Positions 9,128 through 17,686 of a stretch of 64,000 nt of DNA are shown here, one piece after another. Within the stretch, counting starts at the first letter, position 1. Each line of letters starts with the position of its first letter. Under the pieces are notes generated by a model. That model made no database searches. It worked only from the letters and a program-made list of their open reading frames with translations, and was not told the DNA's origin. The translations under genes and the position numbers were made by a program. Origin of the DNA: Stutzerimonas stutzeri (GTDB lineage Bacteria > Pseudomonadota > Gammaproteobacteria > Pseudomonadales > Pseudomonadaceae); NCBI GenBank assembly GCA_019056435.1, contig CP077641.1, positions 806,001 through 870,000 of the forward strand, given 5' to 3'.

Positions 9128-10522
9128 TCAGGCGAAGATCTTGCCGGGGTTCATGATGCCGTTCGGATCGAACGCCGCCTTGATCGCCTTCATGTAGGCG
9201 ATTTCGGCTTCCGAGCGACTGTACGTCAGGTAGTCGCGCTTGGTCATGCCAACGCCGTGCTCGGCGGAAATCGAGCCGTTGTACTTCTCCACCGTCTCGA
9301 ACACCCAGGTGTTGACCGACGCGCACTTCTCGAAGAAGGCCTCCTTGGCCAGGGCTTCGGGCTTGAGGATGTTCAGGTGCAGGTTGCCGTCGCCGATGTG
9401 GCCGTACCACAGCACCTCGAAGTCCGGGTAGTTCTGGGTGACGATGGCATCGATGTCGGCAAGGAAGGCCGGCACCTTGGAGACGGTGACCGAAATGTCG
9501 TTCTTGTAGGGTGTCCAGTGGCTGATGGTTTCGGAGATGTATTCGCGCAGCTTCCACAGGTTTTTCAGCTGCTGCTCGCTCTGGCTCATCACCCCGTCGA
9601 TCACCCAACCCTCGTTGACGCAGTGCTCGAAGGTCGCCAGCGCCTGCTCGGCGCGCTCCTCGGTGGTTGCCTCGAACTCGAGCAGCGCATAGAAGGGCGC
9701 GCGCGTCTCGAAGGGTGCGGGGATATCGCCACGGCCGAGGATCTTGTCCAGGCACTTGTCGGAGAAAAACTCGAAGGCGGTCAGGTCCAGCTTGTCCTGG
9801 AACGCGTGCAGCACCGGCATGATCGAATCGAAGTCCGGCGTGCCCAGTACCATCGCGGTGAGGTTGGTCGGCTGGCGTTCCAGGCGCATGGTGGCTTCGA
9901 CGACGAAGCCCAGGGTGCCCTCGGCGCCGATGAAAAGCTGGCGCAGGTCATACCCGGTGGCGTTCTTTACCAGGTCCTTGTTCAGTTCGAGCAGGTCGCC
10001 CTTGCCGGTGACGACCTTCAGGCCGGCGACCCAGTTGCGGGTCATGCCGTAACGAATCACCTTGATCCCGCCGGCATTGGTGCCGATGTTGCCGCCAATC
10101 TGACTGGAGCCGGCCGAGGCGAAGTCGACCGGGTAATACAGACCCTTGTCCTCGGCGAACTGCTGCAGCTGCGCGGTGACCACGCCCGGCTGGCAGACCA
10201 CCGTGCGGTCGGTGGCGTTGAAATCGAGGATCTGGTTCATGTAATCGAAGGAGACGACCACCTCGCCGTTCGGCGCGACGGCCGCCGCGGACAGACCGGT
10301 TCGACCACCGGAGGGCACCAGGGCCACCTTGCGATCGTTCGCCCAACGCACGATCGCCTGCACCTGCTCGACCGTCTTCGGGAAGACGATGGCGCTCGGC
10401 GCGGGGGTGTACTGTTTGGTCCAGTCCTTGCCGTAGGTAGCGAGCGAATCGGCGTCGGTCAGCACCTTGCCAGGCTCGACCAGGGTCTTCAGCTCGTCGA
10501 TCAGGGCGGGGTCGGTCATCAT
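9128..10522 (-). CDS. d2hgdh: D-2-hydroxyglutarate dehydrogenase (FAD-linked oxidase family)
   Basis: An FAD enzyme of the GlcD/D-lactate dehydrogenase superfamily. It has an N-terminal PCMH-type FAD domain (PSGGRTGLSAAA near residue 75, GGNIGTNAGG near 145), a cap region, and C-terminal motifs GHIGDGNLH (metal-binding His) and AEHGVGMTKRDYL. In P. stutzeri A1501 the homologue facing serA oxidises the D-2-hydroxyglutarate made by SerA, pulling serine synthesis forward. The same divergent arrangement here supports that role. The ATG at 10522 (MMTDPALID) is preferred because GAGAG lies just upstream. An ATG three bases further in and one at 10549 are alternatives. Confidence 0.88.
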   Translation of the reverse strand: MMTDPALIDELKTLVEPGKVLTDADSLATYGKDWTKQYTPAPSAIVFPKTVEQVQAIVRWANDRKVALVPSGGRTGLSAAAVAPNGEVVVSFDYMNQILDFNATDRTVVCQPGVVTAQLQQFAEDKGLYYPVDFASAGSSQIGGNIGTNAGGIKVIRYGMTRNWVAGLKVVTGKGDLLELNKDLVKNATGYDLRQLFIGAEGTLGFVVEATMRLERQPTNLTAMVLGTPDFDSIMPVLHAFQDKLDLTAFEFFSDKCLDKILGRGDIPAPFETRAPFYALLEFEATTEERAEQALATFEHCVNEGWVIDGVMSQSEQQLKNLWKLREYISETISHWTPYKNDISVTVSKVPAFLADIDAIVTQNYPDFEVLWYGHIGDGNLHLNILKPEALAKEAFFEKCASVNTWVFETVEKYNGSISAEHGVGMTKRDYLTYSRSEAEIAYMKAIKAAFDPNGIMNPGKIFA

Positions 10523-10593
10523 GGGAACTCTCATTCGATTCATGGTCACCCTGAGAACGCTTCAGCTCAGGACATGGGGTGTTTCGAGGGGCC

Positions 10594-10609
10594 CGTATGC
10601 TAGCATACG
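10594..10609. promoter_or_regulatory. 16-bp perfect palindrome between the D2HGDH gene and serA
   Basis: CGTATGCTAGCATACG is a perfect palindrome. It sits in the divergent spacer, 72 bases upstream of the D2HGDH start and 111 bases before the serA ATG. Its size and place fit an operator for a dimeric regulator acting on one or both genes. No regulator gene lies next to it, so the binder is unknown. Confidence 0.5.
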
Positions 10610-10719
10610 CACCCTTTTGAAACGTGCCTCGGCAGACTCCCGGCACCGGCATGAACCGGGTCGGCCAGCCTTCGCTGGACACTTCAGTTCTCTCCTTTGG
10701 CCTTAAGGTTTAAACGCAG

Positions 10720-11949
10720 ATGAGCCAGACCTCTCTCGACAAGAGCAAGATCAAGTTCCTTCTCCTCGAAGGCGTCCACCAGAACGCCGTCGACACCCTC
10801 AAGGCCGCCGGCTATACCAACGTCGAATACCTCAAGACGGCCCTGCCGGAGGATGAGCTGAAGGAGAAGATCGCCGACGTCCATTTCATCGGCATCCGCT
10901 CGCGTACCCAGCTCACCGAAGACGTCTTCGAAGCGGCCAAGAAGCTGATCGCCGTCGGTTGCTTCTGCATCGGCACCAACCAGGTCGATCTCAATGCCGC
11001 CCGCGAACGCGGGATCGCGGTGTTCAACGCGCCCTACTCCAACACCCGCTCGGTCGCTGAACTGGTCCTGGCTGAAGCCATCCTGCTGCTACGCGGCATC
11101 CCGGAGAAGAACGCTTCCTGCCATCGCGGCGGCTGGATCAAGTCGGCGGCCAACTCCTTCGAGATCCGCGGCAAGAAGCTCGGCATCATCGGCTACGGTT
11201 CGATCGGCACGCAGCTGTCGGTGCTCGCCGAGGGCCTGGGCATGCAGGTCTACTTTTATGACGTGGTAACCAAGCTGCCCCTGGGTAACGCCACCCAGAT
11301 CGGCTCGCTGTACGAGCTCCTGGGCATGTGCGACATCGTTTCCCTGCACGTCCCGGAGCTGCCATCCACCCAGTGGATGATCGGCGAGAAGGAAATCCGC
11401 GCGATGAAGAAGGGCTCGATCCTGATCAACGCCGCGCGCGGTACCGTGGTCGAGCTGGATCACTTGGCCGCCGCGATCAAGGATGAGCACCTGATCGGCG
11501 CGGCCATCGACGTGTTCCCGGTCGAGCCGAAGTCCAACGACGAGGAATTCGAAAGCCCTCTACGCGGCCTGGATCGCGTGATCCTGACCCCGCACATCGG
11601 TGGTTCCACCGCCGAAGCGCAGGCCAACATCGGTCTGGAAGTCGCCGAAAAACTGGTCAAGTACAGCGACAACGGCACCTCGGTGTCCTCGGTCAATTTC
11701 CCGGAAGTCGCCCTGCCGTCGCACCCGGGCAAGCACCGCCTGCTGCACATCCACCAGAACATTCCGGGCGTGATGAGCGAGATCAACAAGGTCTTCGCCG
11801 ACAACGGCATCAACATCTGCGGCCAGTTCCTGCAGACCAACGAGAAGGTCGGCTACGTCGTGATCGACGTGGACAAGGAATACTCCGACCTGGCGCTGGA
11901 GAAGTTGCAGCACGTCAACGGCACCATCCGTAGCCGCGTGCTCTTCTAA
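10720..11949 (+). CDS. serA: D-3-phosphoglycerate dehydrogenase
   Basis: Catalyses the first step of serine biosynthesis, 3-phosphoglycerate to 3-phosphohydroxypyruvate. It also reduces 2-oxoglutarate to D-2-hydroxyglutarate. The 409 residues match the E. coli-type short SerA. The NAD motif GYGSIG starts at residue 158. Catalytic residues fall at R240 (NAARGT), E269 (FPVEP) and H292 (TPHIGGST). A C-terminal ACT domain (about 335-409) is the serine-feedback module. The gene stands alone, divergent from the D2HGDH gene, and ends 17 bases before a hairpin terminator. Confidence 0.97.
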   Translation: MSQTSLDKSKIKFLLLEGVHQNAVDTLKAAGYTNVEYLKTALPEDELKEKIADVHFIGIRSRTQLTEDVFEAAKKLIAVGCFCIGTNQVDLNAARERGIAVFNAPYSNTRSVAELVLAEAILLLRGIPEKNASCHRGGWIKSAANSFEIRGKKLGIIGYGSIGTQLSVLAEGLGMQVYFYDVVTKLPLGNATQIGSLYELLGMCDIVSLHVPELPSTQWMIGEKEIRAMKKGSILINAARGTVVELDHLAAAIKDEHLIGAAIDVFPVEPKSNDEEFESPLRGLDRVILTPHIGGSTAEAQANIGLEVAEKLVKYSDNGTSVSSVNFPEVALPSHPGKHRLLHIHQNIPGVMSEINKVFADNGINICGQFLQTNEKVGYVVIDVDKEYSDLALEKLQHVNGTIRSRVLF

Positions 11950-11965
11950 AGCCGCCGCGCTCAAG

Positions 11966-11991
11966 AAAAGGGAGGTTCATGCCTCCTTTTT
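11966..11991. terminator. Rho-independent terminator, serA
   Basis: The arms AAAAGGGAGG and CCTCCTTTTT pair around the loop TTCATG, with T/A tracts on both sides. It can therefore stop transcription from serA and from the convergent small gene at 12004-12305. Confidence 0.8.
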
Positions 11992-12003
11992 CGCATCTGG
12001 CGT

Positions 12004-12305
12004 TCAGCTGGAAGGTGTCGAATCGTCCGGCCCTCCCGCTTCACCGGCGGGGTGTTCGGGTGCCGTGCCAGGCGCGCGTCGTTCGGTCGGTTCGACGGGA
12101 GGCACGGCAGGGGAGATTCCAGCGTCGGCGGCCTGGGTTGCGATGACTCGTCTCCCCGCGGCTGTTCGATTACCTCCTGACGTGGCTCGCGATTATCCAG
12201 CGGATGATCGCGGCTCTTTTCCGGGAGCGTCGGCCCTGTGCCGGTGGCCAACGCGTTGCCGGTAAGCAGAAGACCGATCGCAAGCAGAAGAACATGCGTA
12301 TTCAT
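12004..12305 (-). CDS. Small secreted protein of unknown function (probably frameshifted)
   Basis: Starts MNTHVLLLAIGLLLTGNALATG, a clear signal peptide cleaved near residue 19, followed by a polar, proline-rich chain. As printed, the frame runs through the serA terminator to 11961 with a basic, unnatural tail. Adding one base to CCCC at 12154-12157 gives an acidic, Pro/Ala-rich tail ending GGPDDSTPSS, with a stop at 12004-12006, just before the shared terminator. That makes the corrected frame more likely. No known domain is recognised. Confidence 0.5.
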
Positions 12306-12386
12306 GGATTCTCTCCACGGATGGCCATCGATTGGCAGCTCGGGCATCCGTCCACTCATTACGGAACAGGGGCCTCAGGCCGCAAC

Positions 12387-12417
12387 AAAAAAAGCCCCGA
12401 CCAGGGCCGGGGCTTTT
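12387..12417 (-). terminator. Rho-independent terminator for the Gly/Thr-rich gene
   Basis: The arms AAAAGCCCCG and CGGGGCTTTT pair around an eight-base loop. A run of A on the + strand makes a U tract in the minus-strand transcript. It lies 18 bases past the stop of the gene at 12436-12792. Confidence 0.8.
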
Positions 12418-12435
12418 CATCTGGCTGCGGCAGTA

Positions 12436-12792
12436 TCAGTTGCCCGCGCCACCGGAACCGCCAGTGCCGCCGGCTCCGCTACCACTACCCGTACCACTGC
12501 CTGTTGCGCTGTTGCCAGTGCCGGTAGTGTTGCCTACGCTGGTACCCGTGCCTGCGCCCGGTCCGGTTTCAGCGCCAGCGCCGGTGGCGCCGCCGGTGCC
12601 GGTGCCGGTACCTGTCCCAGTTCCGGTGCCGGTCGTACCGGTACCCGTGCTCATGCCGTTGCGGTTGGTGTCATCGGTCGTGTGCCCATCCATCGTGGAG
12701 CCCTTGTGAGTATCTCCCGAGGTTCCGGCGGCGAATACGCCGGTGGACATGAGACCGGCCAGGGTCAAGGCAGCTAGTTTGTTCACTTGCAT
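12436..12792 (-). CDS. Secreted Gly/Thr-rich low-complexity protein
   Basis: A 118-residue protein with a signal peptide (MQVNKLAALTLAGLMSTGVFAAG). A short polar stretch with several Asp, Thr and His follows. The last 65 residues are almost only Gly, Thr, Ser and Ala, mostly as TG dipeptides. The DNA of this part is a degenerate run of GGTACC- and GGCACC-like hexamers. The ATG at 12792 has AGGAGA at good spacing, so the longer frame to 12903 is not needed. It has no recognisable domain. It could be an envelope-associated disordered protein. Confidence 0.65.
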   Translation of the reverse strand: MQVNKLAALTLAGLMSTGVFAAGTSGDTHKGSTMDGHTTDDTNRNGMSTGTGTTGTGTGTGTGTGTGGATGAGAETGPGAGTGTSVGNTTGTGNSATGSGTGSGSGAGGTGGSGGAGN

Positions 12793-12942
12793 TTGCACTC
12801 TCCTGTTTCCAATGGACTCTATTGTTCGGGCACTGGGCGGGCGCAGGGGTTTCATGTACCGCGTTACGAAATCTTTCCTACCCCGTGAAAGAGGCCCTGG
12901 CACTGCGCTGCAGCACGCTACCGTTCGTCGACCGGCGTAGCG

Positions 12943-14010
12943 TCAGACCGCTGGTCGGACTCGCCCCCGGTCGCCCAGCACGTCCTCGATGTAGAGCCGG
13001 TTCACCAGGACCATTCCAACCGCCGCCAGCGGGGTCGCGAGAAGCAGCCCGAGCGTGCCGGCGAACAGGCCGAACAGCAACTGAACGGAAATCGTCAGTG
13101 CCGGTGGCACGGAGACGATCCGCTTTTGCATCCACGGGGTGAAGACATAGCTCTCGAGTGTCTGAACCAGGGTGTACAACCCCGCGACGTAGAGCATGGT
13201 CCGCATACCCTCCATCGAGGCCAGCAGCAGCGCCGGGATCACCGAGATGATCGGGCCGATGTTGGGGATGAAGGACAACAGCCCGGCAATCAATCCCAGC
13301 ACCAATGCCAGCTCGATGCCCAGCAGCCAGAGCCCGAGCGTCGTCAGAACGCCGATCAGGAGCATTTCGTAGAGTTTGGCGACGAGCCAGGACTGCATCG
13401 TCGAGCCGGTTTCCACCAGCACCTCGCGCAGCCGCGACCGATAGCCCAGCGGGGTGAGCTTGATGAAGCCATCCAGATAAATGCGCGGGTCCAACGCCAG
13501 GCAGACGCCAATGGCAAAGGCAACCAGAGCACTGGTCAAGGCCCCGCCCAACGAGGCGAGTACCGCCGTGACGACACTGAACCCGTCTCCGGCCGAGAGG
13601 CCGTCTTCGAGGCTGTCCCGGTACTCCATCAGCCGCTGCACCCAGGCCGATTCGTCGGCCCGTTCGCGCAGTCGCTCGACCGCTTCGGGCAGGGCCTCCG
13701 ACAGCGCGTCGATCTGGTTACCAATGCTCGGCGCCACCAGCCAGCCGAACAGGCCCGTCACGATGATCAGCACGACGAAGAACAGGGCCATCGACAGGTT
13801 GCGCGACAGTGGCGTCTTCTCGCTGATCCAGCGGCTGACACCGTGGATCAGCACGCCGAACAACAGCGCGGCGAACAGCAGCAGCAGGAAGTCGAAGGCG
13901 ATCCAGACCAACACCAGCAGCAGCGCTACCGCTGCCAGCACGCTGACCTTCACCATGGTGCGGCTGGCGACCGACCTCGTGCTTTCGCCTCCCGTGTCGC
14001 TATCGCTCAT
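12943..14010 (-). CDS. AI-2E family transporter (PerM/YdiK-type permease)
   Basis: A 355-residue inner-membrane protein with about eight helices. There is an N-terminal pair (residues about 22-60), a helix near 75-95, a soluble amphipathic region (about 95-150), and then clustered helices. The C-terminal motif area contains GPIISVIPALLLA, with P and G placed as in the PF01594 family. Members are linked to autoinducer-2 export or Na+/H+ antiport, but most have no proven substrate. It lies 62 bases downstream of the OPT transporter on the same strand and may be co-transcribed. Confidence 0.88.
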   Translation of the reverse strand: MSDSDTGGESTRSVASRTMVKVSVLAAVALLLVLVWIAFDFLLLLFAALLFGVLIHGVSRWISEKTPLSRNLSMALFFVVLIIVTGLFGWLVAPSIGNQIDALSEALPEAVERLRERADESAWVQRLMEYRDSLEDGLSAGDGFSVVTAVLASLGGALTSALVAFAIGVCLALDPRIYLDGFIKLTPLGYRSRLREVLVETGSTMQSWLVAKLYEMLLIGVLTTLGLWLLGIELALVLGLIAGLLSFIPNIGPIISVIPALLLASMEGMRTMLYVAGLYTLVQTLESYVFTPWMQKRIVSVPPALTISVQLLFGLFAGTLGLLLATPLAAVGMVLVNRLYIEDVLGDRGRVRPAV

Positions 14011-14072
14011 GCCGCCCTCCCCTTGAATGACCTTGAAATAGGGACCGGAGGGCTAGCGAGAAATTCAGGACC

Positions 14073-15773
14073 CTAACGCAGCAATTGCCAGAGCGAGATC
14101 CCCACCCCAGCCATGCTCTCGCCGGCCACCAGCCCGGCCGCGGCGACGATCACGAAGCGCTCGGCGAGGCCGCCCCAGCGTGCGGCAAAGAGCCAGGCCA
14201 GGACTGCGCCAAACGTCATCATCAGCGAAATCGACGCCGGTATGATGAAGGCCAGCCCCAGCGCCGCCGAACTCGGCAACCAGCGCATACGCCGCACCGG
14301 GAGCAGGGCTTCGAGGGCCCCAAGCACGATGCCGACCAGCGCCCCGGCCAGCATCGCCCAGCGGATGTCCGGGCTGATCGACCCGAGCCCGGCGGTCAGC
14401 GTCTCGGCCACGGCCTTCCAGGTGGCCACGGCCGGCGCCGGCCATTCCGGTGTGATCAGCATCGCCTGCGGATCGGGAATGAGCAGTTGATAGACCAGCA
14501 CGCCGATCAGGCTGCCGACCAGAATGCCCAGACACTGGGCGACAACCTGGCGCGCCGGCGCTGCGCCGATGGCATGCCCGACCTTGAAGTCGTTGAGCAG
14601 GTCGGTGCACTGCCCCGCCGCCCCACCCGCGGTATTGGCGCTCATCAGGTTGATCGCCACCTGCCCTGGCGCAATGACCCCGAAGCTGAGTTGCGACAGC
14701 TGGCCGATCGCACCGATAGGCGGAATGCCGGTGGCGCCGACCACCCGCGCCGCCACCATCGCCAGCAACAGCGCGAGCGGAATAGACAACAACGCCATGC
14801 CCGGGTGAATGTCGAAAAGTGCGATCTGCAAGGCCACCACCAGCGAGGCGGCAAGCAACAGCCCCAGCGCCGGCCAGGGTGCCGGTCGCTGCCACGCCGA
14901 GCGATGTCGCGCCGCTTCCCGACGCGTGGCGATCAGCCGTAGACCGAGCGAGGTCAGCGTGGCACAGACCATCAGGCTCACCCCTGGCCACAACAGCCAC
15001 TCGATGAGCTGCGCGAACACTGGACCAGCGGTCTCGGCGGGCAGCCTCACCAACCCCTGCTCGACCAGCCAGGGAGCGAGCAATCCCCACGCCAGCACCG
15101 CGCCGAGCAGCAGCGACAGGCCGACACGCAGGCCGATGATCCCGCCAAACCCCACCAGCAGCAGCGAAGGCTCCAGGCTGAAAGTGAACCGCTCCAGCTG
15201 CACTGTCGGCGCCCAGCGAGGCAGGCTCCAGACCAGACTGTCGATCAGCTTGGTCACTGCCGCGATGACCGCCGCCGCGCCCAGCACCGCGAGCCGCCGA
15301 ATCGCCTCGGCGCCATGGCTGTAGATCTGTTGCATGGTCGCCAGCGTGGCCATGCCTTCCGGGAAGCGCAGCTGGGCCTGAACGATGAGCGACGGGCGCA
15401 GATACCAGGCAATCCAGATGCCGAGAAAACTCACCGAGAACACCCAGGCCGTCAGCGGCAGGGTATCGAGCTGCGCACCGGTGATCAGCGTGTAGGCCGG
15501 GATCGGCGCCACCAGTCCGCCGGAGATGATCGAGGCGGCCGACGAAGCCGTTGTCTGGTTGATGTTGCTTTCCTGCATCGTCCAGTCCGCACCGCGCCAG
15601 CTGCGCGCGAGCCCCTGCCAGAATGCGAAGCCCACCAGCAGGGCGATGATCGACATATTGAAGGACCAGCCGATCTTCAACCCCGAATAGATGTTCGACG
15701 GCGTCAGCACGGCGCCCAGCAGCAACCCGGTCACCAGGGCGCGCGCGGTCAGTTCTCGGGGGGCTCTGCTCAT
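14073..15773 (-). CDS. OPT family oligopeptide/metal-chelate transporter
   Basis: A 566-residue protein with about fifteen hydrophobic segments. Family hallmarks are visible: TPSNIYSGLKIGWSFN near residue 25, then Asn/Ser-rich helix starts, and internal repeats typical of OPT/YSL proteins. These take up oligopeptides or metal chelates by proton symport. The start at 15773 (MSRAPRELTARALVTG) matches the family. It is divergent from the curli regulator across a 211-base spacer that carries two inverted repeats. The substrate is unknown. Confidence 0.85.
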   Translation of the reverse strand: MSRAPRELTARALVTGLLLGAVLTPSNIYSGLKIGWSFNMSIIALLVGFAFWQGLARSWRGADWTMQESNINQTTASSAASIISGGLVAPIPAYTLITGAQLDTLPLTAWVFSVSFLGIWIAWYLRPSLIVQAQLRFPEGMATLATMQQIYSHGAEAIRRLAVLGAAAVIAAVTKLIDSLVWSLPRWAPTVQLERFTFSLEPSLLLVGFGGIIGLRVGLSLLLGAVLAWGLLAPWLVEQGLVRLPAETAGPVFAQLIEWLLWPGVSLMVCATLTSLGLRLIATRREAARHRSAWQRPAPWPALGLLLAASLVVALQIALFDIHPGMALLSIPLALLLAMVAARVVGATGIPPIGAIGQLSQLSFGVIAPGQVAINLMSANTAGGAAGQCTDLLNDFKVGHAIGAAPARQVVAQCLGILVGSLIGVLVYQLLIPDPQAMLITPEWPAPAVATWKAVAETLTAGLGSISPDIRWAMLAGALVGIVLGALEALLPVRRMRWLPSSAALGLAFIIPASISLMMTFGAVLAWLFAARWGGLAERFVIVAAAGLVAGESMAGVGISLWQLLR

Positions 15774-15795
15774 GCCGACTCCATCGAATGGGTGA

Positions 15796-15813
15796 TTGAC
15801 TCACCTTAGTCAA
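15796..15813. promoter_or_regulatory. Inverted repeat TTGACT-N6-AGTCAA
   Basis: A perfect six-base inverted repeat, 23 bases upstream of the OPT transporter start and about 170 bases upstream of the curli regulator. It is a candidate operator, and the left arm also resembles a -35 element. The binder is unknown. Confidence 0.4.
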
Positions 15814-15940
15814 TTCAGTCCATTTACCGTTGCGTCTACCGTCCGTCGGCTCATTTGGATTAGCCCGCCGATGCCCGCTCAATCGACACCGAGACGCTGA
15901 ACTTCACCTTGCATCGCCGGTCGTTTAGTAACTTTTCCAC

Positions 15941-15955
15941 GCTAGTACTTCTAGC
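15941..15955. promoter_or_regulatory. Inverted repeat GCTAG-N5-CTAGC upstream of the csgD-like gene
   Basis: A perfect five-base inverted repeat, 30 bases before the start of the LuxR-type curli regulator. The position suits a repressor or autoregulatory site overlapping the promoter. It is short enough to be chance. Confidence 0.35.
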
Positions 15956-15984
15956 AAACGGGCAATCCAGCCAAAGGATCGAAC

Positions 15985-16647
15985 ATGGACGACGCGGATC
16001 TCAAGCTACGGGAACAACATCAACCCTCGGTCACCCTGCTCACTGGCAACGAATTGCTGGGGCTGTTCTTCCGCCACTTCCTCGGCGAACAGGCACAACT
16101 GCACGTATCGCTCGCGCGACTCGACGAAGCCGCACAGGCCTCGGCCGACCTGTACCTCATCGATGCCGGCAACAGCCAGCCCGAGCAGTTGTCGGGCCTG
16201 CTCGACCAGCTCGACGAAGGCACGCCCGTCGCGCTGGTAAACATCGCCCCCGAGCAGGCCGAGCGCCTGGTCGACAAGCACCCCGGCATCCGTGGCGTGT
16301 TCTACAGCCACGCCACGCGCGAGCATCTGCTCGACGGCATCCAGGTCCTGCTCGACGGCGGCGACTGGCTGCCGCGGGTACTGACCGAACGGCTGCTCAG
16401 CCAATGGCGGCGCATGCGCCAGATGGCAGGCAGCAAACCCTCGCTGACCCTGCGCGAGCGCGAGATTCTGAGCCTCGCCGGCAAGGGCTTGTCGAACGCC
16501 GAAATCGCCGAGCAACTGTGCCTCAGCCCGCACACCATCAAGAGCCATATCCATAACCTGCTGCGCAAGATCGGAGCGTCCAACCGAGCCGAGGCCGCCT
16601 TCCTGCTGCGTGGCCGGCTGGACTGGTCCGAACCGTGCCACGCCTGA
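15985..16647 (+). CDS. LuxR-family transcriptional regulator of the curli locus (CsgD-like)
   Basis: A 220-residue regulator. The N-terminal domain (about 1-130) looks like a degenerate receiver and lacks a clear acidic pocket and phospho-Asp, as in CsgD. The C-terminal LuxR helix-turn-helix spans about 150-215 (LTLREREILSLAGKGLSNAEIAEQL then SPHTIKSHIHNLLRKIGASNR). It heads the curli cluster and overlaps csgE by 13 bases, so it is probably the local activator of curlin genes. It is called csgD-like rather than csgD because its identity to the enteric protein cannot be measured here. Confidence 0.85.
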   Translation: MDDADLKLREQHQPSVTLLTGNELLGLFFRHFLGEQAQLHVSLARLDEAAQASADLYLIDAGNSQPEQLSGLLDQLDEGTPVALVNIAPEQAERLVDKHPGIRGVFYSHATREHLLDGIQVLLDGGDWLPRVLTERLLSQWRRMRQMAGSKPSLTLREREILSLAGKGLSNAEIAEQLCLSPHTIKSHIHNLLRKIGASNRAEAAFLLRGRLDWSEPCHA

Positions 16648-17066
16648 CGCCCCTGCTCCTGCTCGCCGTGCTTGCCACCCCGCTGTATGCGGCCCAGGAC
16701 GGCCAGGATGCGCCCATCGAATCCCCTCAGGCGCGAGGCGAGGCGGAGCTGAGCGGGCTCATCATCGATAACGCGATCACCCGCTTCGGCCACGACTTCC
16801 ACCGCTACCTGAGCCTGGCGCTGCAGGATGCGACCGACCTGGATGGCGACCTGGTGGTGCGCGAGCGGCCTTCGGCACGCTGGGGCAGCCTGGTGTGGGT
16901 CGAACATGGACAGCGCATCGTTTACCGCCGGTTCCTGCAGCCCAACGTGGCGGAAATCGAGGCCATCGCCAACGAGGCAGCCGTGCAGATACGCGAGGAC
17001 ATCAGCCGCAACAAGCTGCAGAACCTGATGCTCGACACCTTCGACATGGACCGCGACGAGTTGTAA
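16635..17066 (+). CDS. csgE: Curli assembly protein CsgE
   Basis: A 143-residue protein with a signal peptide (about 1-19). The CsgE core follows: GLIIDNAITRFGHDFHRYLS, then LVVRERPSARWGSLVWVEHG and a QPNVAEI.AIANEA stretch. CsgE is the periplasmic specificity factor that caps the CsgG outer-membrane pore and passes curlin to it. The start overlaps the end of the csgD-like gene. Although CsgE needs CsgG to work, no csgG or csgF follows in this locus. Confidence 0.9.
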   Translation: MPRLTPLLLLAVLATPLYAAQDGQDAPIESPQARGEAELSGLIIDNAITRFGHDFHRYLSLALQDATDLDGDLVVRERPSARWGSLVWVEHGQRIVYRRFLQPNVAEIEAIANEAAVQIREDISRNKLQNLMLDTFDMDRDEL

Positions 17067-17183
17067 CGCTGTGCAGGCTTAATACCTGCCGTTCGGCTGG
17101 TCGAGGTGTTTTTGCACCTTTCGATGGATGTTCAGCCCCGCGCCACCCGTGAAGAATCCCAGCACTATCCAGAGGTGCCCCGC

Positions 17184-17666
17184 ATGGATCGTCAATCGCT
17201 CGTTCGCCGCGCCCTGCTCGCCGCAGTCCTGCTCACCGCCCCTGCCGTTCATGCCAATGACCTGATGGACAACGCCGATCTGGCCGGCGGCATGGCGGGC
17301 CTCTCCACCCCGACGGCGCAGACGCTGCCGTTGCCCGACGGGCAGACGGTACAGCTGTTGCAGCAGGGCAGCGACAACCTGGCCGACGTCAGCCAGATCG
17401 GCACCCACCAGCTCGCCAACATTCTCCAGCAGGGCAGCGCGCAGCAGGCGTTCATCCTCCAGCAGGGCGACAATCTCTACGCCACCATTCTTCAGATCGG
17501 CCAGGGCAACACCGCCGACATCACACAGGTCGGCAGCGACAACCAGGCATCGATCGCCCAGATCGGCAACGACAACAACGCCAGCATCGAACAGCTAGGC
17601 AGCGGCCTCAGCAGCAGCGTCGTGCAGCACGGCAACGGCCAGAACGTCGAAATCATTCAGTACTGA
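17184..17666 (+). CDS. csgB: Curlin minor subunit, nucleator CsgB-like
   Basis: A 160-residue secreted protein: signal peptide about 1-24, then imperfect curlin repeats of the form Q.G..N.A.I.Q (QQGSDNLADVSQIG, QIGQGNTADITQVG, QIGNDNNASIEQLG). Each forms one strand-loop-strand rung of an amyloid beta-solenoid. The ATG at 17184 is chosen because AGAGGTG precedes it and it starts a proper signal peptide. The shorter length and its place before the longer curlin suggest the nucleator. It lies 20 bases upstream of csgA and is surely co-transcribed. Confidence 0.85.
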   Translation: MDRQSLVRRALLAAVLLTAPAVHANDLMDNADLAGGMAGLSTPTAQTLPLPDGQTVQLLQQGSDNLADVSQIGTHQLANILQQGSAQQAFILQQGDNLYATILQIGQGNTADITQVGSDNQASIAQIGNDNNASIEQLGSGLSSSVVQHGNGQNVEIIQY

Positions 17667-17686
17667 ACCCAACGAAAGGACACACC

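Noticed and set aside
9257..10603. 448-codon open frame opposite the D2HGDH gene
   Set aside because: It is a shadow of a gene with clear FAD motifs, and its product is low-complexity and without a domain.
14065..15882. 605-codon frame overlapping the OPT transporter on the same strand
   Set aside because: It is the wrong frame of the same strand. The 566-residue frame has the helices and OPT motifs.
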